A DNA stretch of 64,000 nucleotides, taken from assembly GCF_028595265.1 (NCBI RefSeq), contig NZ_JAQQXP010000001.1, forward strand, positions 2,232,001 to 2,296,000, in the 5' to 3' direction. Below the pieces are notes generated by a model that was not told the DNA's origin, did no database searches, and saw only the letters and a list, made by a program, of their open reading frames with translations. A program made the position numbers and the translations under genes. This document shows positions 44,693-54,125 of the stretch, one piece after another; within the stretch, counting starts at the first letter, position 1; each line of letters opens with the position of its first letter. The DNA comes from Alteromonas gilva. Its GTDB lineage: Bacteria > Pseudomonadota > Gammaproteobacteria > Enterobacterales > Alteromonadaceae.

Positions 44693-46114
44693 TTAATCGC
44701 CTGGCGTTTCTGCAGCCAGTGTTTGCCACTCGAGCGCGCCACCGAATGACCGATAAACATCCACCAAACGAATAAAGTGTGCAAGTTCAATTTGGGTGAG
44801 CTGATCACGGCTGTTCAGTAACTCGCGCTCACTGTCTAATAACTGCAAAAAGTCTATGGTGCCAGCCTGATAGTTTGCTCTGGCATAGTCGACAGCCTCC
44901 TGACTTGACTGATATTGGCGGGTTGCATTGCCCATTTGCTCCCGACTTAACTGATAACTGTTCAGTGACAACTGCATTTCATTAATGGCGTCAATCACCG
45001 TTTGTTCATAGCGCGCCAGGGCAATTTTACTGTCAGCCTCGGCACTTCGTATGCGGGCTTTGGTAACCCCCAGGTTTAAGCCCGACCATTGTAATGCAGG
45101 GGCAATATTCCAACTTTCACTGGCACTGTTAAAGGCGAGATTCGGCGAAGAGATAAAGCCAAGAAACCCACTCACCGATAAAGAAGGATATAAATCGGCT
45201 GTCATAACACCAATTTGTGCCGAACTGGCAGCAAGGTTGCGCTCAGCACTGGCCACATCCGGGCGGTACTTCAGGTAATTAACACTGTGTGTCACCGGCA
45301 ATGGCTGCTGCAGTTGTGGCAGCGCAGCTGCGCCATTGAGCTGTAACTCATCAAGGGGTAGCGCCAGTAGTGCTGCCAGCGTGCTTTTGGCCGTTTGCTG
45401 AGCGATTTGAATGGCAGGGATACTGGTTTTAAGGCGATACACCTGGGTTTCAATTTGTGCTAGTGCGAGCTTGGTGGCGCTGCCTGCGGCCACCTGTGCT
45501 TCAACAACCGCCTGACTTTGCTGCAAAAAGTGCAGGTTCATTTGGGCATAGAACATGCGCAATTGAGCACCGCGGTACTGTCCGTAACTGCTTACCACCT
45601 GACTAATAATCTGTAGCTGCGTATCCTGCCACAGCAGATCAGCTTCTTCGGCCCTGGCTTTCGCGGCTTCTTCGGCGCGTTGCAACTTCCTAAAAATATC
45701 GGCATCCCAGCTAAGCCCCAGACCACTGGTATAACCGCGCAGGGTAAGCCCGTTATCCTGCGGTAACAGCGACGTATTTCGCCCAGCCTGGTAATTGCCA
45801 GAGACAGTGCCATCGGGCCACAAACTGGCATCCGCTTCACTAAACACCGCCCGTGCGCGCTCAACATTAGCGCTGGCTTCATGCAATGTCCGGTTTTGCT
45901 CAAGCGCACGAACAATCAACGCATTGAGTTGCTCGTCGTTGAAGGCGCGCCACCAGGATTGAAGCGCGCTAGCGCGCTGGTACCCGCTGCTTACGTTGAT
46001 TGTCTCAACCTGTGCGGGCGGCACATAGTCGGGCCCCACAGCGCACGCGCTTAGCATGCCAAGCAACGCTATATTACCAAGCAGTTTTACCGGGTGTTTA
46101 ATAAGACTATTCAT
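44693..46114 (-). CDS. RND efflux outer-membrane lipoprotein (NodT/OprM family)
   Basis: TolC-like channel of 473 residues, third gene of the efflux operon. Signal ends LGMLSACAVGPDY with a lipobox Cys, then the typical VPPAQV and WWRAFNDEQLNALI openings. Two repeats of the outer-membrane efflux domain follow, with YLKYRPDVASAERNLAASSAQIGVMTADLYPSLSVSG and DFLQLLDSERELLNSRDQL. It starts eight bases inside the end of the pump gene, with GGAG upstream. It forms the exit duct with the adaptor and pump. Substrates are unknown. Confidence 0.94.
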   Translation of the reverse strand: MNSLIKHPVKLLGNIALLGMLSACAVGPDYVPPAQVETINVSSGYQRASALQSWWRAFNDEQLNALIVRALEQNRTLHEASANVERARAVFSEADASLWPDGTVSGNYQAGRNTSLLPQDNGLTLRGYTSGLGLSWDADIFRKLQRAEEAAKARAEEADLLWQDTQLQIISQVVSSYGQYRGAQLRMFYAQMNLHFLQQSQAVVEAQVAAGSATKLALAQIETQVYRLKTSIPAIQIAQQTAKSTLAALLALPLDELQLNGAAALPQLQQPLPVTHSVNYLKYRPDVASAERNLAASSAQIGVMTADLYPSLSVSGFLGFISSPNLAFNSASESWNIAPALQWSGLNLGVTKARIRSAEADSKIALARYEQTVIDAINEMQLSLNSYQLSREQMGNATRQYQSSQEAVDYARANYQAGTIDFLQLLDSERELLNSRDQLTQIELAHFIRLVDVYRSFGGALEWQTLAAETPGD

Positions 46115-49100
46115 GGTTTAACTCCTTGCGCGTGAGGCTATCCTGTAACGGCGACTGGTGATCAGAGGGCGTAGGTTTGGCCAGTAAGTAGTAAAATAAC
46201 GGGGTTAACAGCAGACCAAACACGGTGACGCCAATCATGCCCGAGAACACTGCAACACCTATTGCCTGACGCATTTCAGCACCCGCACCAGTAGAAAATA
46301 CCAGTGGTGCAACGCCCATAATAAAGGCAATCGAGGTCATTAAAATGGGCCGCAGGCGCAAACGACCGGCTTCGAGAATAGCGTCCAGCGTCGACAACCC
46401 CTGCTCCTGCAACTCTTTGGCAAACTCCACAATTAAAATGGCATTTTTAGTGGCCAGGCCCACCAGGACGATTAATCCTATCTGGGTCAGAATATTATTG
46501 TCGCCGCCATACAGCAGTACACCGCTTAACGCTGACAGTAAGGTCATCGGAATTATAAGAACGATAGCCAGAGGTAAGCGAATGCTCTCATACTGAGCGG
46601 CCAGCACCATAAAGACCAGAATGATCACCAGCGGGAATACCAGTAAGTTCGCATTGCCGGTGAGGGTTTGCTGGTAAGTCAGCTCCGTCCACTCATAGGT
46701 CATACCATTAGGTAAGGTGTCATCGAGAATCTGCTCAATAGCCGCTTGCGCATCTCCCGAACTAAATCCGGGGGCCGGACCGCCGCTAATTTCCGCCGTG
46801 GTAAAACCATTGTAGTGCATCACCTGATCTGGGCCGGCGATGTCGCTGACCTGAATAAACGAATCCAGAGCAACCATTTGCCCCTGCTCATTACGCACTT
46901 TTAACTGGCCAATTTGCTCGGCGTTCGCACGAAATTGTGAGTCGGCCTGCATATTCACCTGAAAGGTTCGGCCAAACAGGTTAAAGTCGTTGACGTAAGT
47001 TGAGCTCATATACCCTTGCAGCGTTTGAAATAACTGGTTTAAATCCACGCCTTGTTGCTTGGTTTTGTCTCGGTCTACGGCAATATCCAGTTGCGGAACG
47101 TTAACCTGATAGCCAGAGAACACACCGGCAAGCGCAGGGTGTTGAGCGGCTTTTTGCATGACTTGTGTGGTCATCTCGTTGAGCGTTTCAAAGCCGTACC
47201 CTGCCCGATCTTCAATTTGTAAACGAAAGCCCCCAATTGTGCCGAGTCCCATCACCGGTGGCGGCGGGAAAATCGCCACGTAGGCTTCCTCAATACTGCT
47301 GTATTTGCCATTAAGCGCGCCGGCAATTGCATTGGCAGAGAGCGATGGCGAGGTTCGTTCAGCAAAATCCGACAGCACCACAAACACAATGCCGCTATTG
47401 GTTGCATTGGTAAAACCGTTAATGCTCAGCCCGGGAAAGCTAATGGCTGATTCCACGCCGGGATGGGCTAACGCAATAGCGGTCATTTCTTCAATCGTGG
47501 CAGCGGTGCGATCCAGCGAGGCCGCATTGGGCAACTGCGCAAAGGCAATTAAGTATTGCTTGTCCTGGGCGGGAATATAGCCAGAGGGTGTGTTGGTAAA
47601 TATCACGCCTGTCAGCCCAACCAGTACAATGTAAAGCGTCAGCACCAGCGCGCCGGTACGAATCACCTTCTTCACTATATAACCATAACCCCTGGATAAA
47701 CCGCCAAATAATCGGTTAAAAGGGGTAAACAGCCAGGCACCGAAAAGCTTATCGATGATCCGGCTTAAGTGGTCTTTGGGGGCATCGTGTGGCTTTAACA
47801 GTAAGGCCGCTAAGGCAGGACTCAGCGTGAGCGAGTTTATCGCCGAGATAAACGTGGAAATAGTAATAGTGAGAGCAAACTGTTTATAAAACTGGCCGGT
47901 TAACCCGGTCATAAACGCGGTAGGAATAAACACCGACGCTAACACCAGCGTTGTAGCAACAATCGGCCCGGTCACTTCTTTCATGGCCTGCACCGTTGCA
48001 TCAACCGGCGTTAAGCCTTCACTGATATTACGCTCAACATTCTCCACCACCACAATGGCATCATCGACCACAATACCAATGGCCAACACTAACCCAAACA
48101 GTGATAGCGCGTTCAGTGAAAAGCCCATCACCTGCATAAAGGCAAAGGTACCAATTAAGGATACCGGCACAGCGACCAGCGGAATAATCGACGCGCGCCA
48201 GGTTTGTAAGAACAGCACCACCACAATCACAACCAGCAATACTGCCTCCAGCAATGTTTTAACCACTGCTTTAATAGAGCCCTTTACAAATACCGTTGGG
48301 TCGTAGGCAATTTCATACTTAACCCCTTGTGGAAAATTCTGTGATAAGATTTCCATGATGGCGCGAACATCGTCAGAGATTTGTATGGCATTGGAACCCG
48401 CCGCCTGAAACACCCCCATTCCTACAGCAGGGTTGTTGTTGATGGTAGAGCGCAGTGCATAAGAGTCGGCGCCCAGCTCAATGCGCGCAACATCTTTTAA
48501 GCGACTTATCTCGCCATCGTCACCCACTTTGATGATGATATTTTCAAATTCTTCAACACTGGTTAAACGCCCTTTTACATTCATCAGAATGTTAAAATCG
48601 GCATTTTCTACCGGCTGTGCGCCCAAACTACCGGCTACGACCTGTTGGTTTTGCTCGCGAATCGCGTTAGCAATATCTACCGGAGTGAGATTTAACCCCG
48701 CTACCCGGGAAGGATCCAGCCATACCCGCATGCTGAACTCACCGGCGCCAAACTGGCGCACCTGTCCTACTCCTTTGATTTTAGCGAGCTCATCCATCAC
48801 ATTTAAGGTGGCAAAATTGGCCAGATAAAGCATGTCATACCGATCGTTGGGTGAGTACAAATGCACCACCATGGTCAGGTTAGGAGAGGCTTTCTCGGTA
48901 ATGATACCGAGACGCTGTACTTCCTGGGGCAAACGCGGCAATGCCCTGTCAACGCGGCTTTGTACCTGACTTTGGGCCAAATCCACATCGGTGCCTATCG
49001 CAAAGGTCACAGTCAGGGTCATACGGCCGTCGGCATTGGATTGCGAGGACATATACAGCATGTTTTCCACGCCGTTGATTTCTTGCTCTAACGGCGAAGC

Positions 49101-49286
49101 CACTGTGTCGGCGATAATCTGAGGGTTAGCGCCAGGATAACTCGCGGTCACCACTACCGTAGGCGGCACCACTTCAGGATATTCAGTAATGGGTAACTGC
49201 CATACTGCGATACCCCCGGTAATGATAAACAGCAGCGACAGAACCGACGCAAATACCGGGCGGTGAATAAAAAACTGCGAAAACAT
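46107..49286 (-). CDS. RND multidrug efflux pump, HAE1 family (MexF/AcrB-like)
   Basis: Inner-membrane proton-driven exporter of 1,059 residues with 12 predicted helices and two large periplasmic loops. Opening FFIHRPVFASVLSLLFIITG; porter motifs EQEINGVENMLYMSSQSNADG and NAIREQNQQVVAGSLGAQP; TM4 carries the paired Asp of GIVVDDAIVVVENVERN needed for proton relay, and a Lys is retained in TM10 (LVGLATKNAILIVEFAKEL). HAE1 members export hydrophobic drugs and stress metabolites. The gene lies 11 bases after the adaptor gene. MexF-like rather than heavy-metal type. Confidence 0.96.
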   Translation of the reverse strand: MFSQFFIHRPVFASVLSLLFIITGGIAVWQLPITEYPEVVPPTVVVTASYPGANPQIIADTVASPLEQEINGVENMLYMSSQSNADGRMTLTVTFAIGTDVDLAQSQVQSRVDRALPRLPQEVQRLGIITEKASPNLTMVVHLYSPNDRYDMLYLANFATLNVMDELAKIKGVGQVRQFGAGEFSMRVWLDPSRVAGLNLTPVDIANAIREQNQQVVAGSLGAQPVENADFNILMNVKGRLTSVEEFENIIIKVGDDGEISRLKDVARIELGADSYALRSTINNNPAVGMGVFQAAGSNAIQISDDVRAIMEILSQNFPQGVKYEIAYDPTVFVKGSIKAVVKTLLEAVLLVVIVVVLFLQTWRASIIPLVAVPVSLIGTFAFMQVMGFSLNALSLFGLVLAIGIVVDDAIVVVENVERNISEGLTPVDATVQAMKEVTGPIVATTLVLASVFIPTAFMTGLTGQFYKQFALTITISTFISAINSLTLSPALAALLLKPHDAPKDHLSRIIDKLFGAWLFTPFNRLFGGLSRGYGYIVKKVIRTGALVLTLYIVLVGLTGVIFTNTPSGYIPAQDKQYLIAFAQLPNAASLDRTAATIEEMTAIALAHPGVESAISFPGLSINGFTNATNSGIVFVVLSDFAERTSPSLSANAIAGALNGKYSSIEEAYVAIFPPPPVMGLGTIGGFRLQIEDRAGYGFETLNEMTTQVMQKAAQHPALAGVFSGYQVNVPQLDIAVDRDKTKQQGVDLNQLFQTLQGYMSSTYVNDFNLFGRTFQVNMQADSQFRANAEQIGQLKVRNEQGQMVALDSFIQVSDIAGPDQVMHYNGFTTAEISGGPAPGFSSGDAQAAIEQILDDTLPNGMTYEWTELTYQQTLTGNANLLVFPLVIILVFMVLAAQYESIRLPLAIVLIIPMTLLSALSGVLLYGGDNNILTQIGLIVLVGLATKNAILIVEFAKELQEQGLSTLDAILEAGRLRLRPILMTSIAFIMGVAPLVFSTGAGAEMRQAIGVAVFSGMIGVTVFGLLLTPLFYYLLAKPTPSDHQSPLQDSLTRKELNHE

Positions 49287-49297
49287 AAGGTGAGCTC

Positions 49298-50527
49298 CTA
49301 TTGAACCGGACGTTGGTTAAACAGCGCCGCTTGTGCGGTTTGTGCTGGCGGGGTGAGCATCTGCTGGGCGGTTTGGATGTCAGCAAGGGTTTTACTGTCG
49401 GCCATCTCGGTGACCTGAGGGGTTATTTGCATACCCGGCATTACCCGTTGTAGCCCGTTAACAACGATGCTTTCGCCGGCGTTGAGTCCCGACTCAACAA
49501 TGCGCAAATCACCTAAGGATTCACCCAGTTTTACAGGGCGATACTCCAGTGTGTTTTGCTCAGTCACAGCAAGCACGTACTTGTTATTTAAATCGGTTCC
49601 CACCGCTTTCTCGTCGATTAAAATTCCTTCATGAGCCTTGCTGCCAGCCAAACGAACCCGCGCAAATAAGCCCGGTAATAGGGTGTTATCTGCATTTGTA
49701 AACGTCGCGCGCAGGGTTATAGAGCCGGTTTGTTCGCTGATTTGATTGTCGATGAAATCTATCGCCCCTGCATAACCAAACTGTTCATCACCGGCCAGCG
49801 CCATCGCTACCGGCGGCTGAGAGGATGTACTATCAAACAGGTCATTTTGCACATAGCGTAAATAGGTTCCCTCATCCACATTAAAATAAGCATGCATATG
49901 ACGGGTCGATACAATACGGGTTAATTCACTTTGGCCGGCCGCAACAAAATTGCCGGCGGTGATCATTGCCCGCGAAATACGCCCTGATAATGGCGCCGTG
50001 ACAGCGGTATAGGACAGTTCCAGTCTGGCACGTTGCAGTGCCGCAGCAGTTGCATCGACGTCGGCTTGTGCTTGTTGCAAAGCACTACGTCGTGTTTCTA
50101 ACGCTTCCTCAGCAATGGCATTTTGTGTCAGCAATGAATTACCACGCGTCAGTTCAGAGGCGGCTTTTTGCTTACGGCTCAACGCACCGTTATGAGCCGC
50201 TTGTAAACGCTCCACTTCAACTTCGAAGGGAGCCGGATCAATTTGTACTAACACATCACCTTTGCTTACCAATGCGCCTTCGGTAAATTTAACGCTCTTG
50301 ATATATCCGGACACCCTGGGCATTAGCATTACGGTTTCGGGGGCGACCAGACGACCCGTAAACTCATCCCACTCACTCAATTCCATGCTAACCACCTGCG
50401 CCACGCTGACGGGGGGCGCCGACATTGGTGCGGCTTGCTGCTGAGGATTTTCGCTGCCGCAGCCTGTTAATACTACCGAGGACATTACCGCCACAAATAC
50501 CAGAGAGACTTTGCTGAATTGAAACAT
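49298..50527 (-). CDS. RND efflux periplasmic adaptor (MexE/AcrA-like)
   Basis: Lipoprotein adaptor of 409 residues. Signal ends SSVVLTGCGSENP with lipobox Cys. Barrel-sandwich half-motif PRVSGYIKSVKFTEGALVSKGDVL, an alpha-hairpin rich in Ala/Gln (QAAHNGALSRKQKAASELTR), then TAVTAPLSGRISRAMITAGN and the beta-barrel with TLLPGLFARVRLAG. AAAGGA lies a normal distance before the ATG. First gene of the three-gene operon and divergent from an AraC regulator, the likely controller. Confidence 0.94.
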   Translation of the reverse strand: MFQFSKVSLVFVAVMSSVVLTGCGSENPQQQAAPMSAPPVSVAQVVSMELSEWDEFTGRLVAPETVMLMPRVSGYIKSVKFTEGALVSKGDVLVQIDPAPFEVEVERLQAAHNGALSRKQKAASELTRGNSLLTQNAIAEEALETRRSALQQAQADVDATAAALQRARLELSYTAVTAPLSGRISRAMITAGNFVAAGQSELTRIVSTRHMHAYFNVDEGTYLRYVQNDLFDSTSSQPPVAMALAGDEQFGYAGAIDFIDNQISEQTGSITLRATFTNADNTLLPGLFARVRLAGSKAHEGILIDEKAVGTDLNNKYVLAVTEQNTLEYRPVKLGESLGDLRIVESGLNAGESIVVNGLQRVMPGMQITPQVTEMADSKTLADIQTAQQMLTPPAQTAQAALFNQRPVQ

Positions 50528-50952
50528 TTTGTCATTCCTTTCAAATAATAATTACCAATACATTGCCCAGGTGCCAAAGGGGAAATCCATGACAGTAAAG
50601 GGAAAAGACGATTGGTGCTTTAAACGCCGGGAAGTGTATCCGGGGAACGACGGTGAGGTAATATCTGATCCTTGCCATTCATTGCACAATTCTCCAGCCC
50701 CTGTAGAAACAGGCAATCATGCTGGAGAATCGTATAATCACAATGACGATGATTAATAGTCACTGCAGCCTTTGCAGGGCTTTGCATTTAGGGGGTGAGA
50801 CGGTATCCCTGGCGGGATAGTAAGATAATATTTGTTTGGCGAATTGTTCAATCCCCCACGATGATTGCCTGATCCTCCATATATCTACAGTTGGATGTGG
50901 GAGAGCTCAGAAAAAGAGCTATACTGATACACCCGGTAAGAGGATTGAGTGT
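50528..50952. promoter_or_regulatory. divergent control region between RND operon and araC-type gene
   Basis: About 425 bases with no credible gene; a 75-codon frame at 50529-50756 has no family features. It includes the inverted repeat TATCCC-TGGC-GGGATA (50804-50819), a candidate operator. Promoters for both directions should lie here. Confidence 0.4.
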
Positions 50953-51876
50953 ATGGACCAGAGAATTAAGCATTATCAACAATCGCTGATTGATATGACA
51001 ACGCGGATCAGCGCCGGAAATGGCCTGACTGAAACCAATGTACCGGGTGTAAAAACCGTACACAGTACATCTAAAACCTGTAATAGCCCGACCATTTATG
51101 AGCCCATGGTATGTTTGTTATTGCAAGGTACTAAAAATTTGTATGTGGGCGAGCAAAAAATCCATTACAAAGAGCTCAGCTATTTAATTATTCCTATTAT
51201 GATGCCGGTGGTTGGCGAGATTGTGCAGGCGTCTGAAACTGAACCCTACATTGGCATCAGCGTATCCCTCGACTTACGTGAACTGTCAGAACTTTTAATA
51301 GACATGGCTGCCAATAAGGCCGAACCCTGCAATAAAAGCTGCATTAAAATGGTCAATGCAGATGTCGATTCAATGTCTACCTTTGAACGTATTCTTGCGC
51401 TTCATGAAACTCCCCAGGATATTCCCATTATGTTGCCGATGCTCAAACGAGAGCTGATGTACCGTATTCTTAAAGGACCAGCAGGCAACCAGTTACGACA
51501 ATTTTTATTGTACGATTCCAATGCGAACCGTATCAGTAAGGTGATTGAGATTATCCGTAAGAACTTCCAGCGCCCGCTAAAGGTAAAAGAGTTAGCAGAA
51601 ACCGTGCATATGAGTGAGTCGGCGTTATACAGTGGGTTTAAAGCCATTACTGCCATGTCACCACTGCAATATCAGAAACACATCCGGCTCAACGAGGCCC
51701 GGCGGATTATGCTCTACGAGGGGATCGAAGCCTCGTCGGCGGGTTATCAGGTAGGTTATGAGAGCCCTTCTCAATTCAGCCGGGAATACAGCCGCTTATT
51801 TGGTGCGCCACCAATCACCGACATTAATCGTGTGAAGCAAAACCAAACCCTTGGCCTTGGCGCCCTGCCCAGCTAA
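50953..51876 (+). CDS. AraC family transcriptional regulator (YqhC-like N-terminal domain)
   Basis: Regulator of 307 residues. The N-terminal cupin-like AraC_N domain contains YEPMVCLLLQGTKNLYVGEQ and YLIIPIMMPVVGEIV; the C-terminal double helix-turn-helix contains RPLKVKELAETVHMSESALY, FKAITAMSPLQYQKHIRLNE and SAGYQVGYESPSQFSREYSRLFG. ATG 50953 is preferred because AGAGGA precedes it and it matches the usual family start; an upstream TTG frame is extra. It lies between the RND operon and a YghU-type glutathione transferase. YqhC-type proteins activate aldehyde-reductase genes, so an electrophile stress role is plausible but inferred. Confidence 0.9.
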   Translation: MDQRIKHYQQSLIDMTTRISAGNGLTETNVPGVKTVHSTSKTCNSPTIYEPMVCLLLQGTKNLYVGEQKIHYKELSYLIIPIMMPVVGEIVQASETEPYIGISVSLDLRELSELLIDMAANKAEPCNKSCIKMVNADVDSMSTFERILALHETPQDIPIMLPMLKRELMYRILKGPAGNQLRQFLLYDSNANRISKVIEIIRKNFQRPLKVKELAETVHMSESALYSGFKAITAMSPLQYQKHIRLNEARRIMLYEGIEASSAGYQVGYESPSQFSREYSRLFGAPPITDINRVKQNQTLGLGALPS

Positions 51877-52201
51877 TAAAGGCAAACTGATTAGTGTTAC
51901 GCTTTATCAGTCGATACTCTGCGCGTAGTAAACGGGTGCGCGCGCAATCGTTGCGCAGGGTTTTAGCTAACAGAAGAGCTGATGCGCAAAATGCTAACCG
52001 AGCGCCAGACAGGTTATGCCAATATGATGGTTTGTAACAGGGCCTGAAATTACTCTTAATTGCGCCATTTTATTCAGCGCTAACAGTGCGCTGAATGAAA
52101 TGGTGTGCTGCACGGGTCTGGTATTTTTACAAATCGGAGTAAACCAGCTTCGTACACTACCTGTACCAGTAAAGACATCTTTGATCGTAAAGGAGCACAA
52201 T
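51877..52201. other. gap upstream of yghU with a strong hairpin
   Basis: About 325 bases. A long stem at 52065-52103 pairs CCATTTTATTCAGCGC with GCGCTGAATGAAATGG (15 of 16 positions) around a TAACAGT loop, about 100 bases before the yghU ATG. No T run follows, so it is not a standard terminator. It may be an operator or part of the yghU leader. Confidence 0.55.
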
Positions 52202-53041
52202 ATGAGCGACCCAACTTACACCCCGCCCAAAGTATGGAAATTTGAAAATGAAAATGGCGGTAAGTTTGCTAACATTAACCGCCCTACAGCAGGGGCGCGT
52301 TTTGAACGTGAACTGCCACAGGGTGAACATCCTTTTCAGCTCTATTCACTGGCAACACCGAATGGAGTAAAGGTCACCATAATGTTTGAGGAACTGCTGG
52401 CTAAAGGCATTACGGATGCTGAATACGATGCATTTTTAATTAACATTGGTGAATCTGATCAGTTTGGCTCTGGTTTTGTAGAGATTAACCCAAACTCTAA
52501 GATACCGGCACTGCTTGACACCTCGACGAGCCCGGCGACCCGGGTATTCGAATCTGGTTCCATTTTGCTGTATCTGGCTGAAAAGTTTAACGCATTTATT
52601 CCGCAGGACCCGGCCCAACGTACCGAGTGTCTGAACTGGTTATTCTGGCAGATGGGCAGCGCGCCATTTTTAGGCGGTGGTTTTGGCCACTTTTACCATT
52701 ATGCGCCGGAAAAATACCAATACCCTATAGAACGCTACACCATGGAAGTAAAGCGCCAGTTAGACGTGCTGGATCAACAACTGGCTAAACATACTTACGT
52801 AGCAGGCAACGAGTATACCATTGCCGACATGGCTATTTGGCCCTGGTACGGTGTACTGGCCATCCACGATGCCTACAATGCCAGCGAATTCTTACAAACT
52901 CATGAGTATAAAAATGTAGTGCGCTGGGCAAAAATGATTGACGAACGGCCAGCAGTACAGCGCGGCAGAAAGGTAAACCGAACCTGGGGCGAACCCCATG
53001 AGCAAGTGCCTGAGCGCCATAGCGCCAGTGATTTCGATTAA
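52202..53041 (+). CDS. yghU: YghU-type glutathione transferase (disulfide-bond oxidoreductase)
   Basis: Protein of 279 residues, aligning along its length with E. coli YghU: MSDPTYTPPKVWKFEN, ANINRPTAGARFERELP, LYSLATPNGVKVTIMFEELL, FVEINPNSKIPALLD, ESGSILLYLAEKFN, FLGGGFGHFYHYAPEKYQYP, TIADMAIWPWYG and ERHSASDFD. The nu-class enzymes bind two glutathiones and reduce disulfides or peroxides. ATG 52202 matches the family start; sequence upstream is not conserved. A leader hairpin and the AraC regulator upstream suggest stress control. Confidence 0.95.
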   Translation: MSDPTYTPPKVWKFENENGGKFANINRPTAGARFERELPQGEHPFQLYSLATPNGVKVTIMFEELLAKGITDAEYDAFLINIGESDQFGSGFVEINPNSKIPALLDTSTSPATRVFESGSILLYLAEKFNAFIPQDPAQRTECLNWLFWQMGSAPFLGGGFGHFYHYAPEKYQYPIERYTMEVKRQLDVLDQQLAKHTYVAGNEYTIADMAIWPWYGVLAIHDAYNASEFLQTHEYKNVVRWAKMIDERPAVQRGRKVNRTWGEPHEQVPERHSASDFD

Positions 53042-53277
53042 ACGGCGATCTATTTTTAGCTATTTTGAGCAACAAAGTGAATACCACAGGCCGTTTATAC
53101 GGTCTATATAAACGCCGAAGCACAGCTTAGTAATGTGCACTTTTGGTGCTTTGGTACAGACGTTGTGACTCATTTTAGTTCAAATGACCGTGCAACAACG
53201 TGTTTACGGTCCGGACTTATCATCTAACACATTGATATATATGAAGATGTATAAATATGGCATTGTAAATGCTGTAA

Positions 53278-53378
53278 GGTGTTTAACACCACACAATTGA
53301 TATTAAATGTACTGTTGTACATTTGGGCAAAGGCGCCCATGCGGATTCATTCTATGACTCTGTATGGGCGCCTTTTTT
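53278..53378 (+). promoter_or_regulatory. hairpin-rich leader ending in a terminator upstream of cynS
   Basis: Three inverted repeats in 100 bases: GGTGTT-T-AACACC (53278-53290), the perfect AAATGTAC-TGTT-GTACATTT (53305-53324), and AAAGGCGCCCAT/ATGGGCGCCTTT (53329-53340/53364-53375) followed by six T residues. The last is a strong intrinsic terminator just 40 bases before the cynS start, so it either ends upstream transcription or acts as a conditional attenuator. Confidence 0.65.
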
Positions 53379-53418
53379 GTATCCAAAATTTAACGTTTAC
53401 CTAAAATAAAGGAAATTA

Positions 53419-53871
53419 ATGATGATTACCGATCGCACTCAAGTTACCGCCATGATTCAATCAGCAAAAATCAGTAAAGGCATAAAATGGTCAGAAATAG
53501 CTGTCGTGATTGGCCAGTCTAAAGAGTGGAGCACCGCGGCATGTCTGGGCCAAATGGCGATGACCAAAGAGCAGGCAGAAGGCGTGGGTAAATTGCTCGA
53601 ACTTTCTGACGAAGCCATCGCCTGGTTGCAAATTGCGCCGTATAAAGGCTCTTTACCTACCGAAGTGCCAACCGATCCGCTGATCTACCGTTGGTACGAA
53701 TTGGTCAGTGTATACGGAACGACGCTTAAAGAGTTGATCCACGAAGAGTTTGGCGATGGCATAATGAGTGCAATCGACTTTTCAATGGACTTACAGCGCG
53801 AGGAAGATCCCAAAGGCGATCGCGTACACGTTGTCATGTCAGGTAAATTCCTGCCTTACAAAATGTACTAA
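53419..53871 (+). CDS. cynS: cyanate hydratase (cyanase)
   Basis: Cytosolic decameric enzyme that converts cyanate and bicarbonate to CO2 and carbamate, which decays to ammonia. It has 150 residues. N-terminal helix-turn-helix-like domain, then the catalytic C-terminal domain: active-site Arg91, Glu94 and Ser117 correspond to E. coli 96, 99 and 122, within YRWYELVSVYGTTLKELIHE and FGDGIMSAIDFSMD; ends GKFLPYKMY. AAAGGA precedes an ATGATG; either codon could start. No cynR, carbonic anhydrase or cyanate transporter gene is adjacent, unlike in E. coli. Control may come from the structured leader. Confidence 0.97.
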   Translation: MMITDRTQVTAMIQSAKISKGIKWSEIAVVIGQSKEWSTAACLGQMAMTKEQAEGVGKLLELSDEAIAWLQIAPYKGSLPTEVPTDPLIYRWYELVSVYGTTLKELIHEEFGDGIMSAIDFSMDLQREEDPKGDRVHVVMSGKFLPYKMY

Positions 53872-53891
53872 TAAACGCGTTTTTACTCTCT

Positions 53892-53920
53892 GCCCCATGA
53901 GCATATTCCCCTCATGGGGC
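53892..53920 (+). terminator. hairpin after cynS
   Basis: GCCCCATGAG and CTCATGGGGC form a perfect ten-base stem with a nine-base loop, 20 bases after the stop. No T tract follows, so it may protect the mRNA end or halt polymerase with help from other factors. Confidence 0.6.
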
Positions 53921-54125
53921 GATACATTCGCTTTATGAGTGCAGCGCTGGTATTTTGATTTTAATAAACAAAGTAGTTGCTTGTATCTGCTAGTACAAAA
54001 CACCTATAAAATTGTGAGGTTAGGCGAATATGCTTAATGCCAGGCATAGAATTTTAAGCTTCTTAGCACTTCTACTTTTATCGTCCAACGTGCATTAAAT
54101 AATTGAACCTAATTTAATCATCGTT

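Noticed and set aside
50529..50756. 75-codon frame in the gap upstream of the AraC gene
   Set aside because: No ribosome site, no recognisable motif, and it overlaps the control region of the divergent RND operon.
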